From the NCBI RefSeq assembly GCF_000725545.1, contig NZ_JNZP01000002.1, positions 326,962 through 390,961 on the forward strand: 64,000 nucleotides of DNA, read 5' to 3'. Below the pieces are notes generated by a model. It was not told the origin of the DNA. It saw only the letters and a list, made by a program, of their open reading frames with translations, and made no database searches. Below, in pieces: positions 8,760 through 17,123 of the stretch. Numbering within the stretch: the first letter of the stretch is position 1; every line of letters starts with the position of its first letter. The DNA is from Streptomyces exfoliatus (GTDB lineage Bacteria > Actinomycetota > Actinomycetes > Streptomycetales > Streptomycetaceae). The position numbers and the translations under genes are program-made.

Positions 8760-11150
8760 TCAGTCGGCGGCGGGCGGGAGCACCTCGAAGTCGGCGTGCA
8801 GGCGCCGACGGTGGTCCACCTGACGTGCGGAGCCGGTGAGCACGACCCGGGCGGTGAGCCGGGGCTCGGCGCTCGACGCGCCGAACCTCAGTTCCAGCTC
8901 TCCGGGTTCCACGACGCGTGTCCCGTCGCGTCCGGTGAAGGACGCGAGGTCCGCGGGGACGGTCGCGTCGATCCTGGCCTCCTGTCCGGCGGCGAGGTCG
9001 AGGCGTACGTAGCCGATCAGCCTCTGGAGGGGCTGGACCACGGACGCCACGGGGTCGTGCAGATAGAGCTGTACGAGTTCGCTGCCGGCGCGGTCGCCGG
9101 TGTTCCGCACGGTGAGGGCGAGGCGGAACGCGCCGTCCGTGGGGGTGCTGTCGGTCTCGACGACGAGATCGCTCCACTCGAACGTCGTGTACGTCAGGCC
9201 GTGTCCGAATCCGAACGCGGGTGTCGGGTCGATGCTGGAGACCTCGCTGGCGTGGCCGAGCCGGGCCGCCAGGTAGGTGGAGGGCTGGGCGCCGGGATGC
9301 CGGGGCACGCTGACGGGCAGGCGGCCGCTGGGGCTGACCCGTCCGCTCAGGACGGCGGCGATGGCCGCCGTTCCCGCCTCGCCGGGGAAGAAGGACTGGA
9401 CGACGGCGGCGGACTCGTCCGCCGCGCGGCCGAGCGCGTAGGGCCGCCCGGCGAGCAGGGTCGTGACGACCGGTGTGCCGGTGTCGAGGAGGGCGTCGAG
9501 GAGCTGCTGCTGTACGCCGGGCAGGGCGAGGGACTCCGCGTCGCAGCCCTCGCCGCTGGTGCCGCGGCCGAAGAGTCCGGCGCGGTCGCCGAGGGCGGCG
9601 ATCACGACGTCCGCGCTCCGGGCGAGTGCGACGGCTTCGGCGAAGCCCTCGGTGCCGGCCTCGTCGACGCCCGCACCGCGCGCCACGACGATCTCGGCCG
9701 TGGGGAACTCCGCCTGGAGCGCCTCACGGAGGGTCGGCAGGTCGATGCCCGGCGGGATGTCGGGGTGCTGTCCTCCGACGTGGACGGGGAAGGCGTAGCA
9801 GCCGAGGACCGCGGTCGGGGCTTCGACGTTGGGGCCGATCAGGGCGATGCGGCGGGGGGCGCCCGGATCGAGCGGCAGGATGCCGTCGTTCCGGAGCAGG
9901 ACGACGGCCTGCCGGGCGATGCGGCCCGCCAGCTCGCGGTTGCCGTCCGGGTCGAGGTCGATGGTGCCGCGGAGGGCGGCGGGGTCCGCTGTGGTGTCGG
10001 CTCCTTCGAGGGCCGCCGGGACGGGGGTCCAGTCGTGGTCGAGGAGGCCCAGCTCGGCCTTCTGGACGAGGACCCGCCGTACGGCGCGGTCCACGAGTTC
10101 CTCGGGCACGATGCCCGCCTCGATCGCGTCGAGGAGGGGCTCGCCGAAGGTCTTGACGGTGGGCAGTTCCACGTCGACCCCGGCGGCGAGGGCCGCCCCG
10201 GCAGCCTCGCCGAAGGTGCCGACGACGCCGTGCAGGGTCTTGAGGAACGCGATGCCGAAGTAGTCGGCGACGACGGTGCCGGTGAAGCCCCAGGTGTCCC
10301 TGAGCAGTCCGGTGAGCAGTTCGTCGTCGGCGGCGGAGGGCACGCCGTCGGTGTCGGTGTAGGCGTGCATCACCGACCGGACGCCGCTCTCCCGGACCGC
10401 CATCTCGAACGGCGGCAGGATCACGTCGGCCAGCTCCCTCGCGCCCATGCCGACGGGGGCGAGGTTGCGGCCGGCGCGGGAGGCGGAGTAGCCGGCGAAG
10501 TGCTTGAGGGTGGCGACGACGCCGGCGGATTCCAGGCCCTGGACGTAGGCGGTGGCGATGGTGCCCACGAGGTACGGGTCCTCGCCGATGGTCTCCTCCA
10601 CGCGTCCCCAGCGGGCGTCGCGTACGACGTCGAGGACGGGTGCGAGTCCCTGGTGGACGCCGACCGCGCGCATGTCGCGGCCGATGGCGGCCGCCATCTC
10701 CCGTACGAGGGCGGGGTCGAAGGTCGCTCCCCATGACAGGGGTACGGGGTAGGCGGTGGCGCCCCAGGCGGCGAAGCCCGCGAGGCATTCCTCGTGTGCC
10801 ACGGCCGGGATGCCGAAGCGGTTGGCGGCGGCTATGCGCCCTTGCGTCCGCATGAGCGAGAGGGCGGCGAGCGCCGGGTCGACGGGGGCGGTGCCGAAGG
10901 GGCGGGTGAGCTGCCCGAGCCCGTCGGGCAGCAGGTCGTCGAGGAGGACCGGCTCTTCCATGTCGTGCTGGTGCGGCGCGACTTCGGCGCCTTCGGCGGA
11001 CGCTCCGACCCACACGCCGAAGAGCTGGGCGATCTTCTCCTTGCGCGTCATCTCGCGGATCAGGGCGTCGGCCCGGGCCTGCGCGCTGAGCGCGGGGTCG
11101 CGCCAGGCGGGGTGCTGGGTCTGGGGCTGGGTGGCCACGTTGTCGGTCAC
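8760..11150 (-). CDS. bxlA: GH3 beta-xylosidase/beta-glucosidase of the bxl operon
   Basis: A 796-residue glycoside hydrolase family 3 enzyme without a signal peptide, so probably intracellular, acting on oligosaccharides imported by BxlEFG. The N-terminal barrel shows RWGRVEETIGEDPYL (about 181-195), LKHFAGYSASRAGRN and the nucleophile Asp296 in TVVADYFG. The alpha/beta sandwich and a C-terminal FnIII-like domain (LTVRNTGDRAGSELVQLYL) complete the family layout. GTG 11150 has GGAGG upstream and overlaps the bxlG stop by four bases, indicating translational coupling. By synteny with the Streptomyces thermoviolaceus bxl operon the main activity is probably beta-xylosidase; beta-glucosidase is possible. 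Confidence 0.85.
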   Translation of the reverse strand: MTDNVATQPQTQHPAWRDPALSAQARADALIREMTRKEKIAQLFGVWVGASAEGAEVAPHQHDMEEPVLLDDLLPDGLGQLTRPFGTAPVDPALAALSLMRTQGRIAAANRFGIPAVAHEECLAGFAAWGATAYPVPLSWGATFDPALVREMAAAIGRDMRAVGVHQGLAPVLDVVRDARWGRVEETIGEDPYLVGTIATAYVQGLESAGVVATLKHFAGYSASRAGRNLAPVGMGARELADVILPPFEMAVRESGVRSVMHAYTDTDGVPSAADDELLTGLLRDTWGFTGTVVADYFGIAFLKTLHGVVGTFGEAAGAALAAGVDVELPTVKTFGEPLLDAIEAGIVPEELVDRAVRRVLVQKAELGLLDHDWTPVPAALEGADTTADPAALRGTIDLDPDGNRELAGRIARQAVVLLRNDGILPLDPGAPRRIALIGPNVEAPTAVLGCYAFPVHVGGQHPDIPPGIDLPTLREALQAEFPTAEIVVARGAGVDEAGTEGFAEAVALARSADVVIAALGDRAGLFGRGTSGEGCDAESLALPGVQQQLLDALLDTGTPVVTTLLAGRPYALGRAADESAAVVQSFFPGEAGTAAIAAVLSGRVSPSGRLPVSVPRHPGAQPSTYLAARLGHASEVSSIDPTPAFGFGHGLTYTTFEWSDLVVETDSTPTDGAFRLALTVRNTGDRAGSELVQLYLHDPVASVVQPLQRLIGYVRLDLAAGQEARIDATVPADLASFTGRDGTRVVEPGELELRFGASSAEPRLTARVVLTGSARQVDHRRRLHADFEVLPPAAD

Positions 11151-11965
11151 TTTCCTCCGACTCCCATCAGGCCCTGGACCAGGGCGCGACGGGCGAACAG
11201 GTAGACGAGCAGGATGGGGAGCATGGACAGGACGACGGCCGCGAGGAGGCCCGGCATGTCGACGCCGTGTTCGGTCTGGAAGTCGTACAGACCCATGGTG
11301 ATGACCTTGTTCTCGGAGGACTGGGTGAGCACGAGCGGGAAGAGGAAGCCGTTCCAGGCCTGGAGGGCGGAGAACACGATGACGGTCGACAGGCCGCTCT
11401 TGGACAGCGGCATCACCAGTTGGCGGAAGATGCGCCAGGAGGAGGCTCCGTCGACGGTCATGGCCTCGTACAGCTCGGACGTGATGTCCCGCATGACGCC
11501 GGAGAGGATCAGGGTGCACACCGGCATGGCGAAGGCGGCGGTCGGCAGGATGACGCCGATGAGGTTGTCGTAGAGGCCGGCCTCGTTGATCAGGTAGAAC
11601 ATCGGGACGATGACGGCCTGCGAGGGGATGGCCAGGCCGAGCAGGAACAGCCGGAAGACCCTGCCCGTGGCCTTGCCGTCGCTTCTGACGATGGCGTACG
11701 CCAGCGGTGGTACGAGCAGCAGGACGATGCCCACCACGCAGACCGTGACGATGACCGTGTTGAGGAAGTACTGGGCGAAACCGTCGCTCAGGTCGTTGAC
11801 GTAGTTGTCGAGGGTGAACCGTTCGGGGAGGCCGAGCGGGCCGTTCGCCGCGTAGTCCGCCCGGCTCTGGAAGGTGGCGACCAGCATGACGTACAGCGGC
11901 AGGCCGACCACGAACAGCCAGATCAGCGAGCCGAATCCGGCCAGGTGGTTGGGGCGGCGCCTCAT
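11147..11965 (-). CDS. bxlG: Sugar ABC transporter permease (MalG-type)
   Basis: A 272-residue inner-membrane permease with about six transmembrane helices. The ABC-docking EAA loop reads YEAMTVDGASSWRIFRQLVMP. The short N-terminus before the first helix and the truncated C-terminus (RRALVQGLMGVGGK) are typical of MalG-like permeases of CUT1 importers. The ATG at 11965 shares one base with the stop of bxlF (TGATG) and the gene overlaps bxlA by four bases, so bxlFGA are translated as a coupled unit. The likely substrate is xylobiose or a xylo-oligosaccharide. Confidence 0.85.
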   Translation of the reverse strand: MRRRPNHLAGFGSLIWLFVVGLPLYVMLVATFQSRADYAANGPLGLPERFTLDNYVNDLSDGFAQYFLNTVIVTVCVVGIVLLLVPPLAYAIVRSDGKATGRVFRLFLLGLAIPSQAVIVPMFYLINEAGLYDNLIGVILPTAAFAMPVCTLILSGVMRDITSELYEAMTVDGASSWRIFRQLVMPLSKSGLSTVIVFSALQAWNGFLFPLVLTQSSENKVITMGLYDFQTEHGVDMPGLLAAVVLSMLPILLVYLFARRALVQGLMGVGGK

Positions 11966-12915
11966 CACACGCCCTCCATGGTGCTGCGCATCTTGTCGTA
12001 GCCCGTCAGACGGACCATGACGAGCGACACGAAACTGGCGACGAGGACGAGCAGCAGCGCGATCGCGGACGCCGTTCCGAACTCGAAGCTCTTGAAGGCC
12101 TTCTGGTACATGTAGTACGCACTGTTCGTGGTGTCGGTGCCCGGACCGCCCTGGGTGAGGATCAGCACCGTGTCGAAGGTCGTGAGGCCGCCCACCACCA
12201 TGAGGACCATCGAGGTCACGATGCTGTTCCGCAGCTGCGGCAGCGTGATGTGGAAGAACTGCCGGAACCTTCCGGCGCCGTCGATCTGGGCGGCCTGGTA
12301 GAGCACCTGGGGGATGGCCCGCGCGGCGCCCTGGTAGATGAGGGTGTGCAGCGGGGTGAACTGCCAGGTGCTCACGAAGACGAGGACGCCGATGGCACCG
12401 GCCTGCACGCCGAAGAGGTTGCCGTCGCCGAACAGCCATCTGGCCTGCGAGGGCACGCCGAAGTTCGGGTCGAGCACGGCGCGCCAGAGCACGGAGACGG
12501 CGGTGATGGACAGCAGGAGCGGGACGAAGTAGATGGCGGAGAGGACGGCCCGGTTGCGCTGGTGGCCGGCGGCCCAGACACCGAGCAGGATGCTGATCGG
12601 GGTCTGGACGACGACGCCGAGCACGGTGAGCAGCAGGCTCAGCCAGAGGCTCTTGAGCATGACGGGGTCGTCGAGGAGCTTGCTCCAGTTGTCCAGGCCG
12701 GCGAACTCGGGTGAGCCGAGGCCGTTCCAGCTCGTGAAGGAGAGCACGACGACGAGGAGGAGCGGCACGATGGCGAACAGGCCGAAGAAGACGGCGGCGG
12801 GAGCCGCCCAGACGAAGCCGGGGCGGCTCACACCGGTTCCGGCGGCGCGGCCGGGCCGTGTCGCCCGGCGTCGCGTCTTCTCGCTGTCCACGGCGGGGGC
12901 TGTGGCGGTGGTCAT
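11965..12915 (-). CDS. bxlF: Sugar ABC transporter permease (MalF-type)
   Basis: A 316-residue inner-membrane permease. After a basic cytoplasmic N-terminus (EKTRRRATRPGR) come six helices, starting FVWAAPAAVFFGLFAIVPLL. The docking loop includes QAAQIDGAGRFRQFFHITLPQLRNS and is followed by TFDTVLILTQGGPGTDT, a hallmark of CUT1 MalF-type permeases. The ATG at 12915 lies 17 bases after the bxlE stop. It pairs with BxlG. No ATPase gene is present, as usual for streptomycete sugar importers that rely on the shared ATPase MsiK. Confidence 0.87.
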   Translation of the reverse strand: MTTATAPAVDSEKTRRRATRPGRAAGTGVSRPGFVWAAPAAVFFGLFAIVPLLLVVVLSFTSWNGLGSPEFAGLDNWSKLLDDPVMLKSLWLSLLLTVLGVVVQTPISILLGVWAAGHQRNRAVLSAIYFVPLLLSITAVSVLWRAVLDPNFGVPSQARWLFGDGNLFGVQAGAIGVLVFVSTWQFTPLHTLIYQGAARAIPQVLYQAAQIDGAGRFRQFFHITLPQLRNSIVTSMVLMVVGGLTTFDTVLILTQGGPGTDTTNSAYYMYQKAFKSFEFGTASAIALLLVLVASFVSLVMVRLTGYDKMRSTMEGV

Positions 12916-12932
12916 GTCGGACGTCCCGGAGG

Positions 12933-14240
12933 TCAGGCCGCGGGCAGGGTCTGCATGGCGGCGATGAAGGCGTCGGCCCCCATCTGTCCGTTGAAGAACT
13001 GCTGGACGGCCTGGTGGATGGTGGTGGTGGCGGCCGGCGGGTACGCCTGGTCCCAGGAGAGCTGGAACGCCGGGGCCTTCTTGACGAGTTCGTACTGGTA
13101 CGTGGAGTAGGCCGGGTTCGCCGAGCCGTCCAGGAACTTCGGGGTGTTGGTGGTGGTGGGCAGGTTGCCGATGCCGAGCTGCGCCTTCACGAACTCGTCC
13201 GAGTACATGAGCTTCAGGAACTCGGCCACCGCCTCGGGGTGCTCGGTGTTCTTCAGGACCGAGTAGTAGTTGTTCGTATTGCCCGCGAGGTTGTTCGGGT
13301 CCCCCTTGCCTCCCTCGACGGTCGGGAAGCTGCCGTAACCGAGGTCCTTCTTCACGAAGTCCGGGTAGGCGTCCTGCAGGGTGGAGTACTCCCAGGAGCC
13401 CATGAGCTCGAAGGCGGCCTTGCCGGTGGCGAGCAGGGCGGGCGAACCCCCGTCGGTGAACTTGACCGAGTCGTAGTTGCTGCCGAAGGCGCCGGTGTCG
13501 ATCAGCTCCTTGAGCATGACGAGCGCCTTCTTGCTGTCGGGGCTCGCCCAGGCGCTCTTGTCCCCGCCGACGGCCTTCTGGAAGAGGTCGGGGCCCGCGA
13601 CCCGGTCGTACATGTACTGGAACCACATCTGGGTGGGCCACTTGTCGCCGCCGCCCAGGGCTATGGGGGTGACGCCCTTGGCCTTGAGGGTCTTGACGGC
13701 GGTCAGCAGTTCGCTCCAGGTGCGGGGGGCGGCGACGCCGGCGTCCGCGAGGACCTTCTTGTTGCTGAACAGCAGGACGGGCTGGGTGCCGCGCATGGGC
13801 ACGCCGTAGGGCTTGCCGTCCACGACGGCGGTGTTGAAGACCGACGGCAGGAAGTTGGACTGCAGGCCGGGGTCCTTGGCGATGAAGTCGTCGAGCGGCA
13901 TGAGGAGCCCCGCGTCGACGTAGGGCTTGATGCTGCCGCCGCCCCAGTTGAAGAAGACGTCGGGGGCCTGCTTGCCGCTGATGATCGTCTGCAGCTTGGC
14001 CTGGTAGTCGGCGCCCGGGATGGTGTCGAGGACGGCCTTCACCTTCGAGGTCTTGTTGAAGGTCTCGACGAGCTGCTTCTCCACCTTGTTGGCCGCGTCG
14101 CCGTACACCAGTATGTGGATCTTGTCCGAGCCCCCGTCGGCGGAGTCCCCGGAGTTGCCGCAGGCCGCCAGGGACAGGGACAGGGTCAGCGTCACTCCGC
14201 CGACGACAGCGGTCCTCAGGAGCTGTGCGGGTCGCTTCAT
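12933..14240 (-). CDS. bxlE: Sugar ABC transporter substrate-binding lipoprotein
   Basis: A 435-residue extracellular solute-binding protein (family 1). The lipobox LSLAAC places the modified cysteine at residue 27, anchoring it to the outer face of the membrane. GQ-rich binding-protein features follow, with GVPMRGTQPVLLFSNKKVLADAG and LKAKGVTPIALGGGDKWPTQMWFQYM around the ligand cleft. AGGTGAGG just precedes the ATG. It is the first gene of bxlEFGA and is divergent from bxlR, with operator-like palindromes in its 5' region. Expected ligand by synteny: xylobiose/xylo-oligosaccharides. Confidence 0.87.
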   Translation of the reverse strand: MKRPAQLLRTAVVGGVTLTLSLSLAACGNSGDSADGGSDKIHILVYGDAANKVEKQLVETFNKTSKVKAVLDTIPGADYQAKLQTIISGKQAPDVFFNWGGGSIKPYVDAGLLMPLDDFIAKDPGLQSNFLPSVFNTAVVDGKPYGVPMRGTQPVLLFSNKKVLADAGVAAPRTWSELLTAVKTLKAKGVTPIALGGGDKWPTQMWFQYMYDRVAGPDLFQKAVGGDKSAWASPDSKKALVMLKELIDTGAFGSNYDSVKFTDGGSPALLATGKAAFELMGSWEYSTLQDAYPDFVKKDLGYGSFPTVEGGKGDPNNLAGNTNNYYSVLKNTEHPEAVAEFLKLMYSDEFVKAQLGIGNLPTTTNTPKFLDGSANPAYSTYQYELVKKAPAFQLSWDQAYPPAATTTIHQAVQQFFNGQMGADAFIAAMQTLPAA

Positions 14241-14248
14241 CGCCTCAC

Positions 14249-14284
14249 CTTTCGAAAGAGTTGCGATCCAGTTACCGAAACTTC
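14249..14284. promoter_or_regulatory. BxlR operator candidates between bxlE and bxlR
   Basis: The perfect palindrome CTTTCGAAAG (14249-14258) sits directly against the bxlE ribosome binding site. A second, imperfect site CGAAACTTC (14276-14284) lies 18 bases upstream. Both share the CGAA/TTCG core with the repeat at 7426, as expected if the LacI-type regulator BxlR blocks bxlE initiation. Confidence 0.6.
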
Positions 14285-14389
14285 ACGGGTCGGGACGCTA
14301 GGGTTGCGGAAGCAGGCGGGTCAACCCACTGGCGGCGAGTTACCAAAGCGTGACCCTGCTGCGGTCCGCCGCCGCTTTATGCTGCTCAG

Positions 14390-15442
14390 ATGCGAGATGA
14401 CGAGGAGAGCAGGCGGATCACCCTGGCCGAGGTGGCCGAGAAAGCCGGGGTCTCGCTTTCGACAGTTTCGAAGGTGCTCAACGGGCGGCAGGACGTGTCG
14501 TCCGTCACCCGCGGCAAGGTGGAACGCCTGCTGGAGACGCACTCCTACCGGCGGACCACCCGGGCGGCGCGGGAGGCCCCGCTCATCGAGCTCGTCTTCC
14601 ACGAGCTGGACAGCGTGTGGTCGATGGAGCTGATCCGGGGCGTGGAGAACCTCGCCAAGGCCCACCAGGCGAGCGTGGTGCTGACCGAGAGCGGCACCCG
14701 CCACGCACCGGCGAGCGACTGGATCGAAGGGGTGCTGCAGCGCCGGCCGATCGGCGTGGTCCTCGTGTTCTCGGCCCTGCCCGACGCCGTCAAGCAGCAA
14801 CTCGGCGCCCGCTCCATCCCGTTCGTCATCGTCGACCCGGCGGGCGACCCGGAGCCGGACGTACCGTCCGTGGGCTCGGCGAACTGGAGCGGCGGGGTCG
14901 CCGCGACCCGGCACCTCATCGAACTGGGGCACCGGCGCATCGGGATCGTCACCGGCCCCGAGGACATGCTCTGCTCCCTCGCCCGGCTGGACGGCTACCG
15001 GTCGGCGATGAACATCGCGGGCCTGGCCGGCGACGCCTCCCTCGTCCGGTTCGGCGACTTCCACGTCGAAGGCGGCTACGCGCACGCGATGGAACTGCTG
15101 CGGCTGCCGGACCGGCCCACCGCCATCTTCGCGGGAAGCGACCTGCAGGCGCTCGGGGTGATGGAGGCGGCCAGGGTGTGCGGGCTGCGCGTGCCCGAGG
15201 ACCTGTCCGTCGTGGGGTACGACGACGTGATGATCGCGCGGTGGTCCAGCCCGGCCCTGACGACGGTGCACCAGCCGCTGCGTCAGATGGGCGAGGAGGC
15301 CGTGCAGATGCTGCTCCGGCTGCGGGCGGGGGAGCTGTCCGTGACCCGCATGGAACTCGCGACCAGCCTGGTCGTCAGAAACAGCACGGCCCCCCCGCCC
15401 GAGGAGACGGTGCCGGCTTCGCCGGCGTCCTCGGGCGGGTAG
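14390..15442 (+). CDS. bxlR: LacI-family repressor of the bxl operon
   Basis: A 350-residue LacI/GalR regulator. The N-terminal helix-turn-helix and hinge are clear ([21 protein letters not shown], 9-29, then [17 protein letters not shown]). The periplasmic-binding-like sensor domain follows with [32 protein letters not shown] and [29 protein letters not shown] ends 6 bases before the ATG, so the mRNA may be leaderless. The position divergent from bxlE and the conserved cluster order support the BxlR assignment; the inducer is probably xylobiose. Confidence 0.83.
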   Translation: MRDDEESRRITLAEVAEKAGVSLSTVSKVLNGRQDVSSVTRGKVERLLETHSYRRTTRAAREAPLIELVFHELDSVWSMELIRGVENLAKAHQASVVLTESGTRHAPASDWIEGVLQRRPIGVVLVFSALPDAVKQQLGARSIPFVIVDPAGDPEPDVPSVGSANWSGGVAATRHLIELGHRRIGIVTGPEDMLCSLARLDGYRSAMNIAGLAGDASLVRFGDFHVEGGYAHAMELLRLPDRPTAIFAGSDLQALGVMEAARVCGLRVPEDLSVVGYDDVMIARWSSPALTTVHQPLRQMGEEAVQMLLRLRAGELSVTRMELATSLVVRNSTAPPPEETVPASPASSGG

Positions 15443-15469
15443 GGCCGCGCCTTACCCCTCCGCCGACCG

Positions 15470-16126
15470 CTACTTGGGCATCAGGACGGTGTCGACGATG
15501 TACACGGTGGCGTTGGCCGTGGGGACGTTGCCGCAGACGACCTTCGAGGAGTCGTTGACGGTGTACGCCTCGCCCGAGCCCTCCGTGGTGAGCGTGCCCG
15601 TCTGCAGGGTCTCGAAGGAGCCGTTCTCCAGCTGCTTCGGCGTCAGCTTCTGGCCCACGACGTGGTAGGTGAGGATCTTGGTCAGCATGTCCTTGTCGGC
15701 CAGCACCTTGTCCAGGTCGGCCTTCGGGATCTTCGCGAAGGCGTCGTCGGTCGGCGCGAACACCGTGATGTTCTCGGCGTTGTTGAGGGTGTCGACGAGC
15801 CCCGCCTGCTTGACGGCGGCGACCAGCGTGGACAGCGCCGGGTTGTTGGAGGCGGCGGTGGCGACGGGGTCCTTGGCCATGCCGTCGAAGGAGCCGGCGC
15901 CGTCCTTCGGCACCGAGGCGCAGCCCGGACCGAACGGACCGTCGGCGGCCGTGGCCGTGGCCGTCCCGGTCGTGGGCGTGTTCTCCTGCGCCGCCGGCGC
16001 CGAGGCCTCTGCACCGGCCTCGGACCTGGTGTCCGAGCCGGAGTCCGAACAGGCGGCCAGGGAGAAGGGCAGCGCTGCCGCGGCTGCCACGACGACGGCG
16101 GCGCGGCGGAGGCGAAGAGCGTTCAT
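15470..16126 (-). CDS. Fasciclin (FAS1) domain lipoprotein
   Basis: A 218-residue surface lipoprotein. The lipobox LAAC follows a hydrophobic signal, then a Ser/Ala-rich spacer (SDTRSEAGAEASAPAAQENTP). One FAS1 domain occupies about residues 80-218, with the conserved blocks NITVFAPTDDAFAKIP and LTYHVVGQKLTP, then IVDTVLMP at the end. FAS1 domains mediate adhesion or protein binding; the partner is unknown. The start at 16126 (MNALRLRR) fits the signal peptide and has AGGGG upstream. It is convergent with bxlR and divergent from cbiZ, with no clear functional link to either. Confidence 0.85.
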   Translation of the reverse strand: MNALRLRRAAVVVAAAAALPFSLAACSDSGSDTRSEAGAEASAPAAQENTPTTGTATATAADGPFGPGCASVPKDGAGSFDGMAKDPVATAASNNPALSTLVAAVKQAGLVDTLNNAENITVFAPTDDAFAKIPKADLDKVLADKDMLTKILTYHVVGQKLTPKQLENGSFETLQTGTLTTEGSGEAYTVNDSSKVVCGNVPTANATVYIVDTVLMPK

Positions 16127-16362
16127 GAGGAGGAACCCCTTGTATCGGGTGCGCGGTGGAAGGCGCACGGAGAGCGAACGGCACGACCACCCCGGCCGGG
16201 AGTGCGGTGACGCGTCCGGACCACCGGCGGGGTCTCCCCCGCCGCGGCCCTGTTGTCTGTCACAGGTGTTTCGGAGCGGCGTGCCGTCCGGATGGGTCCG
16301 GAGCCGATCCGGAGGGGTCTTTCACCCGTCCGAGTGAGGAGAGCCGCGCGGTAAGGTGGGGG

Positions 16363-17067
16363 GTGCTTCCGCGAACCCCCCTCCTCACCAGCGCTTCCCT
16401 CTCGGACGCCGGCCTTCTCACGCATATGGAGCAGGGCCGGGAGTGGCCGCTCCTCGTGTGGGCCCCGGGACCGGGCGTGCGCATGGTGTCGAGCGCCGTG
16501 CTCGGCGGAGGCATCGGTACGCGCGCGTGGGTGCTCAACGCCCAGGTCCCGCCCGGCTACGACCGGAGCGACCCGGAGACGCACCTGCGCGAACTGGCCT
16601 CCGGTGCGGGGCTCTCGGGGCCCGGCGTGGGCCTGATGACGGCGGCCTCGGTCGCGGACCGGCGGCACGCGGCCGACGGCGGCGTGCGGGCGGTGGTCAC
16701 CGCGGGGATCGGGGTACGGGGCTGGGCCGCCGCACCGGGGCGCGGTTCCGTCGCGGCCCCGCGCCCGGGGACCATCAACATCATCGTGTCGCTGCCCGTG
16801 GCCCTCACCGACGCCGCGCTCGTGAACGCGGTGGCCACCGCCACCGAGGCGAAGACCCAGGCCCTGGTCGAACTCGGGGCGGACGCCTCGGGGACGCCGA
16901 CGGACGCCGTGTGCGTGGCCGCGCCTTGCCCGACCGGCCACGCCACCGGGCCGACCGCAGGACTGCCCGCCGAGCCGTTCGCCGGTCCGCGCTCGCTCTG
17001 GGGTGCGCGGCTCGCCCGCGCGGTGCACGCGGCGACGAGAGCGGCCTGCGAGGGGCTGCTCGTCTGA
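16363..17067 (+). CDS. cbiZ: Adenosylcobinamide amidohydrolase
   Basis: A 234-residue member of the CbiZ family, which hydrolyses the amide bond of adenosylcobinamide (and some pseudo-cobalamins) to adenosylcobyric acid so that salvaged corrinoids can be rebuilt into usable B12. The family signature is visible: RMVSSAVLGGGIGTRAWVLNAQVP, then VGLMTAAS, VTAGIGV, GTINIIVSLPVALTDAALVNAV and TEAKTQALVELGADASGTPTDAVCVA. GTG 16363 is preceded by AAGGTGGG. It lies 56 bases upstream of the B12-domain regulator gene in the same direction, with an 11-bp repeat operator candidate between them. No cobalamin riboswitch was recognised. Confidence 0.85.
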   Translation: MLPRTPLLTSASLSDAGLLTHMEQGREWPLLVWAPGPGVRMVSSAVLGGGIGTRAWVLNAQVPPGYDRSDPETHLRELASGAGLSGPGVGLMTAASVADRRHAADGGVRAVVTAGIGVRGWAAAPGRGSVAAPRPGTINIIVSLPVALTDAALVNAVATATEAKTQALVELGADASGTPTDAVCVAAPCPTGHATGPTAGLPAEPFAGPRSLWGARLARAVHAATRAACEGLLV

Positions 17068-17094
17068 GTCGTGGAGGCCGGGACGGTCGGCTTC

Positions 17095-17116
17095 GCATCG
17101 ATTGTGCGTCGTACGC
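17095..17116. promoter_or_regulatory. 11-bp direct repeat upstream of litR, LitR operator candidate
   Basis: GCATCGATTGT is followed immediately by GCGTCGTACGC, two direct repeats with an exact 11-bp period just before the litR ATG; the preceding 11 bases (CGGTCGGCTTC) may be a weaker third copy. The same arrangement occurs upstream of the sigma factor at 19951-19972. CarH/LitR tetramers are known to bind 11-bp direct repeats. Confidence 0.6.
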
Positions 17117-17123
17117 TGGGGGC

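Noticed and set aside
16127..16362. Possible cobalamin riboswitch upstream of cbiZ
   Set aside because: I looked for the B12-box and did not recognise it; regulation by a direct-repeat operator downstream seems likelier.
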